A stretch of DNA of 14,778 nt. Source: Clostridia bacterium. GTDB taxonomy: Bacteria; Bacillota; Clostridia; Oscillospirales; Acutalibacteraceae. Shown piece after piece: positions 1 through 4,869 of the stretch (position 1 is its first letter; each line of letters begins with the position of its first letter). The stretch spans positions 1 through 14,778 of the forward strand of contig CAAFXF010000145.1 of assembly GCA_900766895.1 (NCBI GenBank). Direction: 5' to 3'. A program made the translations under genes and the position numbers. A model generated the notes under the pieces. It did not search any database. It had not been told where the DNA came from and was given only the letters and a program-made list of their open reading frames with translations.

Positions 1-106
1 ACAAGTGGATGATATTCGAAATTAGAGTCCCGTCATCCGCAGAGACCAAACTTACAAGTGGATGATATTCGAAATTAGAGTCCCGTCATCCACGGAGACT
101 TAATTT
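1..106. repeat. 53-bp tandem hairpin repeat, two copies at the window edge
   Basis: Two adjacent 53-bp units (1-53 and 54-106) match at 48 of 53 positions, differing at unit positions 39, 41, 47, 48 and 51. The first 38 bases are identical. Each unit contains an inverted repeat, GTGGATGA, 20 bases, then TCATCCAC. It is perfect in the second copy (58-93) and has one change (TCATCCGC) in the first. The unit has stops on both strands and 53 is not a multiple of three, so it is not coding. The array starts at the window edge and may be longer. Its function is unknown. Confidence 0.8.
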
Positions 107-107
107 G

Positions 108-164
108 CAAATCTTTGTGATTTGTCTGTTGCCTAAATGGCAAATCGAAAAGGAATCCCTTTTC
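108..164. other. cluster of small, partly competing hairpins
   Basis: CAAATC (108-113), GATTTG (119-124) and CAAATC (141-146) can pair in two exclusive ways, as a 6-bp hairpin with a TTTGT loop or as a longer one. The longer one also competes with TTGCC-TAAAT-GGCAA at 129-143. A separate perfect 7-bp hairpin, GAAAAGG-AATC-CCTTTTC, follows at 147-164. No T-tract follows on either strand, so these are not classic terminators, although they lie downstream of the lipoprotein gene and might protect its mRNA 3' end. Confidence 0.5.
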
Positions 165-207
165 ATTTATATTATATCCAAATTACAAGAAAAAGTCAAT
201 CTAAAAA

Positions 208-852
208 TCAAGCTTGTACTGTTGTTTCATATGCTTTCATAGTTTTTTCGTAATAAGAACCAAAGTTATCCTCATTTATTCTATTGAGTTGATCTTCAAT
301 TACTAAATTAAGATGAATAGTATATTTCGGAATTTCTTGTTTTAATTCTTCCATAATAGCATCAATATCACATTTAGTTTCATCTACTACAAACATATAA
401 AATTCAATATCAAATTCCGATTCGTTTGATTTAGAAATATAAGATGATAATTCATCTATGTTACTATATACTTCGTTAAATGTTTGGTCTTTAATTCTAC
501 AATACGCTTTGAAATCACCGGACTTTGCACTTGCAATTCGATTTAATATAGATTCGCATTTCTCTTGTGCTAAAACGCCAAAATATCCATCTTGATAATT
601 ATTTTTGTCCTTTGATACGATAAAAGTCTTATCAGGATGACTCAAAGAATGGCATTCGTATTTTTGCGAAGTTCTAAAAGTGTCTGTGTCTATAAGTTCG
701 TCAATTTCAAATTTTTCGTTATACTTTTCAGACAAATGGGTTAAAACCATTTCTTCGTTTTGTTTGGTTGAATTACAGGCTGAAAAGCCGATTGCCATGC
801 TCAATAATAGCAATATAGATGTAATAGTTTTGAATATTTGTTTGTGTTTTAT
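208..852 (-). CDS. unrecognised lipoprotein, probable AUA start
   Basis: From position 852 this is a 214-residue protein. The N-terminus is basic (KHKQIFK), then a hydrophobic run (ITSILLLLSMAIG), then a lipobox-like GFSAC, as expected for a lipoprotein lipidated on that Cys and anchored outside the membrane. The mature part is hydrophilic and acidic; it begins with MVLTHLSEKYNEKFE, a style common in small Firmicutes lipoproteins of unknown function. I do not recognise the family. The frame is open up to an ATG at 882, which would add MNNILGEVIT. That ATG has no Shine-Dalgarno and lies only 4 bp beyond the -10 box, about where transcription should start. A strong AGGGGAGG at 861-868 sits inside that extension, 8 nt before an ATA codon (850-852), so initiation there, or a lost ATG, is the better reading. 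Start uncertain; lipoprotein call fairly safe. Confidence 0.8.
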   Translation of the reverse strand: MKHKQIFKTITSILLLLSMAIGFSACNSTKQNEEMVLTHLSEKYNEKFEIDELIDTDTFRTSQKYECHSLSHPDKTFIVSKDKNNYQDGYFGVLAQEKCESILNRIASAKSGDFKAYCRIKDQTFNEVYSNIDELSSYISKSNESEFDIEFYMFVVDETKCDIDAIMEELKQEIPKYTIHLNLVIEDQLNRINEDNFGSYYEKTMKAYETTVQA

Positions 853-860
853 GGTAATTA

Positions 861-868
861 CCTCCCCT
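861..868 (-). promoter_or_regulatory. ribosome binding site that decides the lipoprotein start
   Basis: The minus strand reads AGGGGAGG TAATTACC ATA AAA CAC. The Shine-Dalgarno is near-perfect and no ATG, GTG or TTG lies at working distance downstream. The codon at standard spacing is ATA (850-852), exactly where the basic part of the signal peptide begins. Confidence 0.7.
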
Positions 869-886
869 AATATATTATTCATATTA

Positions 887-895
887 ATTATAACA
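887..895 (-). promoter_or_regulatory. extended -10 promoter for the lipoprotein gene
   Basis: The minus strand has TGT-TATAAT (TATAAT = 887-892), within the 12-mer ATGTTATAATTA that recurs at 2491-2502 and 4219-4230. No convincing -35 is seen; the TG extension may compensate. The expected transcription start is near 880. Confidence 0.6.
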
Positions 896-910
896 TAAAA
901 AACATATGCA

Positions 911-947
911 AATTAAAAATAAGCACCAACCATTAAGGCCGGTGCTT
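911..947 (-). terminator. intrinsic terminator after the glycosidase-like gene
   Basis: The minus strand has AAGCACC (947-941) pairing with GGTGCTT (927-921), followed by ATTTTTAATT. It starts 6 bp beyond the stop codon of the upstream gene and just before the next promoter. Confidence 0.8.
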
Positions 948-952
948 TATTA

Positions 953-2360
953 TTATCTTGTTATATAAATGCAATCAGCAACGTGTCTTTCACAACCGTC
1001 ACTTGATGTGTTTAACATATAACCATTAAACGCAATAGTGGATGAACCACCACCGTCTAAGTTAACGGCGTTATTAGTTCCGAGACTCTGCATTAAGTTA
1101 CCTGATTCAGCCATAGTCATACCAACACTGTCGTTGCAGCCTCTTCCATCCACAACAACAAATACCCAAGTGCCGTCAGGCTTTTGGCTGAGTAATGTTC
1201 TTGGCATTAAATATTCGTTATCCAATTTAGAATTCACAACAGTGTCGGCAATAAGGTGTTCAGAAAAATAGAATGAATCCTGAACGCCAAGTTCTAATAA
1301 CTGTTCGTTGCTAATAAAGTTTTTAGAATTGATAATTTTGAACGAGCCGTCCTTCATATGGCAACCAATCTCTTGATTGTTAGTCTTTTCTTTGTATGGA
1401 TAAGCCGGAACACCATTTCTAATAAGAAAATCGGCAACACCAACTTCACGGTTAGAGAAACCACATCCATCACCGCTAATAGCTAAAATGGCATTATGTC
1501 TCTTACCCATATCTGTTGTTCTTTCTTTACCTTCTCTACCCATCGTGCAGCGAGACCAAGAACCACCTGCATATTCAGTAGCAAAATCAGCGTCATTCTT
1601 TAATTTTGCTTCAGCAACCCAATAAACAACATTACCGTGTGGTGTTAAAGTTGTTCTTCTTGTAACCTCAATGTTTTTATCATTGCTGTTATATTTCCAG
1701 CATGTACCACCTAATTTGTCTTTAAGTGCACCTGTTACACTGCAGACTGGATCAGAATAAGCAGATATTCTACCACCGGCATTAAATGCTCTTACTTTAT
1801 AATATTGTACATAATCAGCATCGGCACTTGTATCAATAAATTCATTTGTAGTTGTTTGGCCTACATATTTATAATTACCTTTTTCATAATCTGCACGATA
1901 TACATAATATCCGGTAGCCTTCTTTTGAGGTGCGATAGCAACTCTGTAATTGGTATATTCATGTCCGCCATAAACTACAGAGGATATAGCAGGTTTTGAC
2001 AACATTGCCGGTGTTTTCTTAGCTAAAGAAGCTTTTGATTTCTTTCGACCGTTAACAGATTTGACTTTATAATAATAGCGTCTGTTGATCTTTGCATTTT
2101 CGTCCACATAACGATTTGAATCGACAACTGCGATTCTTCTGTATTTACCGCTTCTTTCGGAAGAACGATAAATATAATATTTTTTAGCACCTTTTGTTTT
2201 CTTAAACTTAATGTTATATTGATTTTTCTTTATTGAAACAGAAACACTCTTGGGAGCTGTCAAAGATGTTTTCGCATATGATTGAACAGGCATTGCCATA
2301 CTTGACAATAACACTGAAGTGATTAAAAGTGTACTTGCTATTTGTTTGGTTTTTTTTCAT
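953..2360 (-). CDS. secreted FN3-like / phosphodiester glycosidase (NAGPA) domain protein, frameshifted at an A8 tract
   Basis: The main frame (953 to about 2341) reads through a hydrophobic signal sequence (TLLITSVLLSSMAMP, VQSYA cleavage-like site). Two FN3-like beta domains of about 90 residues each follow; both have a YY-[IV]-YR motif. A C-terminal phosphodiester glycosidase (NAGPA/PF09992-type) domain has ILAISGDGCGF, VFVVVDGRG and the hallmark NLDGGGSSTIAFNG. Known relatives remove sugars from phosphodiester-linked glycans or have undefined exported roles; the substrate here is unknown. The start with a ribosome binding site (AAAGGGGGATTTT-ATG, ATG 2358-2360) is one base out of frame. 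Eight A's follow the ATG, and with seven the product would begin MKKTKQIASTLL, a textbook signal peptide. As written, translation from that ATG runs in another frame to 2214. The GTG at 2314 would lose most of the signal peptide and has no ribosome binding site. Phase-variable, slippage-expressed, pseudogene and sequencing error all remain possible. Confidence 0.8.
2350..2357 (-). repeat. A8 homopolymer directly after the start codon
   Basis: The minus strand reads ATG followed by eight A's, then CC. Removing one A joins the start codon to the complete signal peptide frame; keeping eight gives a TGA overlapping the start in the useful frame. Homopolymers at such positions are typical slipped-strand or RNA polymerase slippage sites, and also common sequencing-error sites. 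Confidence 0.85.
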
Positions 2361-2380
2361 AAAATCCCCCTTTATATATA

Positions 2381-2406
2381 AAAAAATAAGAGAGCCTATC
2401 GCTCTC
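2381..2406 (-). terminator. terminator inside the glycosidase 5' leader
   Basis: The minus strand has GAGAGC-GATAG-GCTCTC followed by TTATTTTTTTAT. It lies downstream of the promoter at 2493-2501 and upstream of the ribosome binding site at about 2366-2373, so it would stop transcription before the coding region unless bypassed. The 5' arm directly abuts a TAG codon at 2407-2409. Confidence 0.7.
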
Positions 2407-2460
2407 CTAAATGTTTGGTTGTATAGTGAACTCATGGCGACTAAAGCCATAATTTTGTAT
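2407..2460 (-). CDS. possible 17-codon leader peptide frame
   Basis: A GGAGG (2469-2473) stands 8 nt before an ATA codon. From it an open frame reads QNYGFSRHEFTIQPNI and stops at TAG, immediately before the terminator hairpin. The SD-to-ATA spacing equals that of the lipoprotein gene. A ribosome stopping here would cover the 5' arm of the hairpin, as in leader-peptide attenuation. There is no normal start codon and the frame is very short, so it could be chance. An alternative in another frame begins at ATG 2450 (MALVAMSSLYN), 18 nt from the same SD. Confidence 0.25.
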   Translation of the reverse strand: MQNYGFSRHEFTIQPNI

Positions 2461-2465
2461 AGTGA
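2419..2465 (-). repeat. paired 11-bp direct repeats around a small hairpin
   Basis: TCACTATACAA occurs twice on the minus strand (2465-2455 and 2429-2419), 36 bp apart. Between them lies ATGGC-TTTAGTC-GCCAT (2450-2434). The arrangement lies in the 5' leader of the glycosidase-like gene and could be an operator pair or an RNA element. I do not recognise it as a known riboswitch. Confidence 0.55.
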
Positions 2466-2492
2466 CGACCTCCTTTTTTAATTCCAGAAATA

Positions 2493-2501
2493 ATTATAAC
2501 A
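2493..2501 (-). promoter_or_regulatory. extended -10 promoter for the glycosidase-like gene
   Basis: The minus strand has TGT-TATAAT (TATAAT = 2493-2498). The 18-base stretch at 2491-2508 is identical to 4219-4236. The -35 region is only T-rich and overlaps the tail of the preceding terminator. The transcript would begin near 2486. Confidence 0.6.
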
Positions 2502-2510
2502 TATTTTTTA

Positions 2511-2551
2511 AAATAAAAAAACGAGAGCATGTGATAATCACACGCTTTCGT
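2511..2551 (-). terminator. intrinsic terminator of the three-gene orphan operon
   Basis: The minus strand has a 14-position stem, ACGAAAGCGTGTGA (2551-2538) against TCACATGCTCTCGT (2534-2521), with a TTA loop, one G-U pair and one A-C mismatch. TTTTTTATTTT follows. It lies 16 bp after the stop codon of the 183-aa gene. Confidence 0.8.
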
Positions 2552-2566
2552 TTGTTAATGTTTAAT

Positions 2567-3118
2567 TCAAAGTGTCTTTGTTAAAGATACGCCCAAATTC
2601 TTTGAAACAGTATTAGCAATATCTTCAATAGTATATCCTGCATCACAGCTGAGTGCTCCACTAAACATAATCAATGGTACTACATCTTCATAAGTGAATT
2701 CAAAAACACTTCCGTAAATTCCATTCATCAATGTCGAAAAAGAACCTGTTGTTGGGAAGTTATTGTCAAACATTTGGTTTGTCAAATCATTGGCACCTAC
2801 AATAAATGATTGAGAATCACAACCCAATTGATATTCTTTTGCTTGAAGAAATTTTTGCAGCGGGCAACCCTCAAAAGTAATAGTTTCTGGCATTATCTTT
2901 GGAATGCCTAATGCAAGAACGAAAATATTATTAGAACGGGTTACATTTTTTCCTTTGATGTTTTGAGATTGAGAAACCTTTTTAGCTATAAGCTTAACAT
3001 CATACGGATAAGGCATAAAATTATCGCAAAAATAATTACAACCATTATGTTTAGCAAAGGTCGGATCGGTAACACCCAAAGACTTTAAATTCTTAACTCT
3101 TCCGGTATAAATTTCCAT
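2567..3118 (-). CDS. unrecognised 183-aa protein, third gene of the orphan operon
   Basis: This is a soluble-looking protein with no signal peptide or membrane segment. It begins MEIYTGRVKNLKSLG and includes NNIFVLALGIPKIMPETITFEG and a C-terminal helix-like DIANTVSKNLG. Five cysteines are spread along it in no metal-binding arrangement that I recognise. I cannot assign a family. The start has a good ribosome binding site (AGGGAGG, 7 nt upstream) that overlaps the TAG stop of the preceding gene, leaving an 11-bp gap, so the two are probably translated in coupled fashion. A terminator follows, making this the last gene of the unit. The coding sequence is more AT-rich than the ribosomal block to the right. 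Gene call confident; function unknown. Confidence 0.85.
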   Translation of the reverse strand: MEIYTGRVKNLKSLGVTDPTFAKHNGCNYFCDNFMPYPYDVKLIAKKVSQSQNIKGKNVTRSNNIFVLALGIPKIMPETITFEGCPLQKFLQAKEYQLGCDSQSFIVGANDLTNQMFDNNFPTTGSFSTLMNGIYGSVFEFTYEDVVPLIMFSGALSCDAGYTIEDIANTVSKNLGVSLTKTL

Positions 3119-3129
3119 CTATTTCCTCC

Positions 3130-3807
3130 CTAAACAATATTATCTGCCATGTCTTCAATAGAAGGAGTGGTGCGTTTAGTGTTGTTATGTTGTGAATGCT
3201 GCTTTTTCAACTCTCTTTCCATATTGGCATATTTGATAGCAAGATACGCATTATGGTGAGCAGTTACAGCCAGTGCAAGAGCCTTTACACTATCCCAAGT
3301 AAGTGTAACTCTGATTTGAGTTTCAGGATTGCGCTTATAGTTAGGGACAATAAGTCCTTCCGGAGATTCCTTGCCAGGACCTTCTTCAATAGTGAAACAG
3401 ACCGGATATTTCAATCCTTTTGCAACTGTCATAACTTTGGCATGTGCTTGACCATCTGTACGAACATTCTTCTTTTTGGCGTTTTCTGCAGAATATCCGC
3501 CTTGGAAAATTCTTATTGGTTGTGCATAGACGTTCTTAGGATCTTTTTTAAGTCTTTCTTTTTCTTCCTTATCCATTTCTGAAGCCAATCTGCCAGAAAT
3601 AATGTCTTGAAGAAATACATAAGCGTCACCTTTTGCAAAATCAAGCCAAAAGTCCACAGAAGAAACCAATTTTTTATTTTCATCGGTACTGCCGAATGTG
3701 AATTTAAGTCTGTCAATTCCAAAGCCGTCTGACTTCACCTTCAAAAAAGAAGATTTGTTGTAAAAACTCATAATTGTTGTGTCAACGTTGTTATAATTGT
3801 TTGCCAT
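3130..3807 (-). CDS. unrecognised 225-aa protein, second gene of the orphan operon
   Basis: No signal peptide or membrane helix is seen. The N-terminal half looks beta-rich (SFLKVKSDGFGIDRLKFTF, then SSVDFWLDFAKGDAYVFLQD). A charged middle (DKEEKERLKKDPKN) and a basic KKKNVRTDGQAHAKV stretch follow, then another strand-rich part (TQIRVTLTWDSVKAL), a long helix (ALAVTAHHNAYLAIKYANME) and a polar His/Lys/Asn tail. This pattern could suit a nucleic-acid-binding protein, but I see no diagnostic motif and do not assign one. The start is supported by AAGGAG 9 nt upstream. It lies 28 bp behind the 49-aa gene and 11 bp ahead of the 183-aa gene, on one strand, so the three very likely form one operon. 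Function unknown. Confidence 0.85.
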   Translation of the reverse strand: MANNYNNVDTTIMSFYNKSSFLKVKSDGFGIDRLKFTFGSTDENKKLVSSVDFWLDFAKGDAYVFLQDIISGRLASEMDKEEKERLKKDPKNVYAQPIRIFQGGYSAENAKKKNVRTDGQAHAKVMTVAKGLKYPVCFTIEEGPGKESPEGLIVPNYKRNPETQIRVTLTWDSVKALALAVTAHHNAYLAIKYANMERELKKQHSQHNNTKRTTPSIEDMADNIV

Positions 3808-3835
3808 ATTTAATAGCTCCTTTTCTTATGTGATA

Positions 3836-3985
3836 TTAGAGAAATGTATCGATTGCTTCGACCAACTCATTGCAAAGTGTTAATACCGGATGTGTATTAG
3901 CATTTTCTACGGTTATGTCTGAAACTTCTTCAGCCAAATCCCTTAATTGTTTGATTTTTTTCATGTCAATTTGATTATTATTCAT
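3836..3985 (-). CDS. small 49-aa helical protein, first gene of the orphan operon
   Basis: ATG (3983-3985) is preceded by a perfect GGAGG at 5-nt spacing. The frame encodes 49 residues starting MNNNQIDMKKIKQLRDL and ending VEAIDTFL, then TAA at 3836-3838. The composition suggests two amphipathic helices around a central NTHPVLTLC; there is no signal peptide or transmembrane segment. It is the first gene after the leader terminator and promoter at 4027-4110 and is followed 28 bp later by the 225-aa gene. I do not recognise it. Its size and place suggest a small partner or regulator of the two larger products, which is inference only. The strong ribosome binding site and operon position argue that it is real. 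Confidence 0.75.
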   Translation of the reverse strand: MNNNQIDMKKIKQLRDLAEEVSDITVENANTHPVLTLCNELVEAIDTFL

Positions 3986-4026
3986 AATTCCTCCTTGAAA
4001 ATTAATTTAAAATATTAAGTTTATAA

Positions 4027-4059
4027 AATTAAAAAGCAGTCACAAAAAATCGTAACCGC
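4027..4059 (-). terminator. leader terminator / attenuator of the orphan operon
   Basis: The minus strand has GCGGTTACG (4059-4051), an ATTTTT loop and TGTGACTGC (4044-4036) forming nine pairs with G-U wobbles, then TTTTTAATTTT. It lies about 17 nt after the expected transcription start and before the first gene. TAAGTTT (4075-4069) and AAACTTA (4022-4016) could form an outer 7-bp stem enclosing it. Confidence 0.6.
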
Positions 4060-4082
4060 CTTTAAACAAAACTTATAATCAA

Positions 4083-4110
4083 ATTATAACAAATGTGAAA
4101 GAAAAAACAA
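4083..4110 (-). promoter_or_regulatory. promoter of the orphan operon
   Basis: The minus strand has TTGTTT (4110-4105), 16 bp, then TATAAT (4088-4083) with the TG extension TGT-TATAAT. The expected start is near 4076. The -35 overlaps the T-tract of the upstream terminator. Confidence 0.6.
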
Positions 4111-4127
4111 AAAACCGCCAAAGGCGG
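4102..4127 (-). terminator. intrinsic terminator of the sRNA candidate / thermonuclease transcript
   Basis: The minus strand has CCGCC-TTT-GGCGG (4127-4115) followed by TTTTTTTGTTTTTTC-like sequence. It is the first strong minus-strand terminator after the nfeD-SPFH-thermonuclease operon as well as after the local promoter at 4221-4229. Confidence 0.75.
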
Positions 4128-4214
4128 CTAAAATGAAAGCAAAATTTCTGAAATTTTTAATTAAGGAGACACACCGGCTCATTTGACGGGTGCAAGCACC
4201 CGTCTTTTTCTTTT
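4103..4214 (-). ncRNA. candidate small RNA, about 110 nt
   Basis: An extended -10 promoter (4221-4229) is followed by a 5' hairpin GACGGGTGC-TT-GCACCCGTC (4204-4185) and a single-stranded region containing CTCCTT. Next come the near-perfect palindrome AAAATTTC-A-GAAATTTT (4157-4141) and a terminator (4127-4102). No open frame with a ribosome binding site is present. The unpaired CTCCTT matches the anti-Shine-Dalgarno core and could pair with AAGGAG sites, such as that of the neighbouring 49-aa gene. I do not recognise a known RNA family. Promoter-to-terminator architecture is the only evidence. Confidence 0.4.
4185..4214 (+). terminator. plus-strand intrinsic terminator without a visible gene
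   Basis: GACGGGTGC-AA-GCACCCGTC (4185-4204) followed by TTTTTCTTTT (4205-4214) is a textbook plus-strand terminator. No plus-strand coding sequence lies upstream. It may end an antisense transcript starting near 4086 (TATAAT at 4074-4079), or simply shield the leftward genes. Confidence 0.6.
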
Positions 4215-4220
4215 GTATTA

Positions 4221-4229
4221 ATTATAACA
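4221..4229 (-). promoter_or_regulatory. extended -10 promoter of the sRNA candidate
   Basis: The minus strand has TGT-TATAAT (TATAAT = 4226-4221), with a weak TTTTTG at -35 (18-bp spacing). It sits just downstream of the thermonuclease stop codon and shares an 18-base stretch with the promoter at 2491-2508. Confidence 0.55.
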
Positions 4230-4255
4230 TATTTTTATACAAGGCAAAAAATATT

Positions 4256-4852
4256 TCATTTAAAAAAATTGTTTTGCCAAAAGCCCTTATTTTTGCTTTG
4301 TGCATCTTTTTCAATTTCCGAAAATTCTGTTTTGTATTTGGTATTTTGTCCTACAAACATACTTTGCGCTTGACCGTCTGCCAAGAGTTTAGCATTTAGC
4401 ATATACTTTTGCATATAAGTCTTATCAGCGCTTTGTGTGGGCTCTGAGAGCCACACATAAGCTAATGTACGTTCGTATTTGTCCGTGCGAACCACATCAT
4501 ACTCTAAATATACTGTGCTGCCTTGCGAGAGCAATGATTTTGTGTATTGAGAAGCAAGTTTGCCCTCTTCACAGTTTTTGCTTTCATCAGAAGAAACGGA
4601 CTCAGGAGTATTGCAACCAATTAATCTCACTTTATATTTTTGACCCCGACTATCTGTGACAGCTAAAGTATCGCCGTCAACCACATATCTTATTGTGACT
4701 GCTTCACAATCCGGAATTTCAGATTGAAGTGAGATTGAAGGTATTTGGACATTGTTGTGCTTGATTTGTGGTTCTGAGTTGCAAGCTCGCATACACAGAA
4801 CCACGGCAACAAGAGTCAAAAAAGTAACAATATATAATCTAAGCTTTTTCAT
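4256..4852 (-). CDS. secreted thermonuclease-family (SNase-like) protein
   Basis: This is a 198-aa protein with an N-terminal hydrophobic segment (LYIVTFLTLVAVVLC) that should export or anchor it. MRAC is a poor lipobox, so a lipid anchor is doubtful. The rest is a staphylococcal-nuclease fold domain (PF00565): VVDGDT with the calcium-binding Asp, RLIGCNTPE with the equivalents of catalytic Arg35 and Glu43, and RTDKYERTLAYV with the Arg87 equivalent. The usual Asp of D-T-P-E is Asn here. Family members cleave DNA and RNA outside the cell. It follows the SPFH gene by 17 bp with only a weak ribosome binding site, so it may be the last gene of that operon. Domain assignment firm; activity inferred. 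Confidence 0.9.
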   Translation of the reverse strand: MKKLRLYIVTFLTLVAVVLCMRACNSEPQIKHNNVQIPSISLQSEIPDCEAVTIRYVVDGDTLAVTDSRGQKYKVRLIGCNTPESVSSDESKNCEEGKLASQYTKSLLSQGSTVYLEYDVVRTDKYERTLAYVWLSEPTQSADKTYMQKYMLNAKLLADGQAQSMFVGQNTKYKTEFSEIEKDAQSKNKGFWQNNFFK

Positions 4853-4869
4853 ATTTTTTTAATTCTTGA

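Noticed and set aside
1..106. CRISPR array (36-bp palindromic repeat)
   Set aside because: The 'spacers' would be only 17 bp and they resemble each other; the whole 53-bp unit is repeated, which is a plain tandem repeat.
147..164. Terminator for the lipoprotein gene
   Set aside because: The 7-bp hairpin GAAAAGG-AATC-CCTTTTC has no following T-tract on either strand.
2214..2450. A 78-residue protein starting MALVAMSSLYN in the glycosidase leader
   Set aside because: Its ATG is 18 nt from the Shine-Dalgarno, it runs through the leader terminator, and its second half is the out-of-frame reading of the signal peptide. It is kept only as an alternative leader frame.
4074..4214. A plus-strand sRNA as the main RNA of the intergenic region
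   Set aside because: The terminator is excellent but the only promoter (TATAAT at 4074-4079) has no TG extension or -35, weaker than the minus-strand promoter. It is listed as a terminator only.
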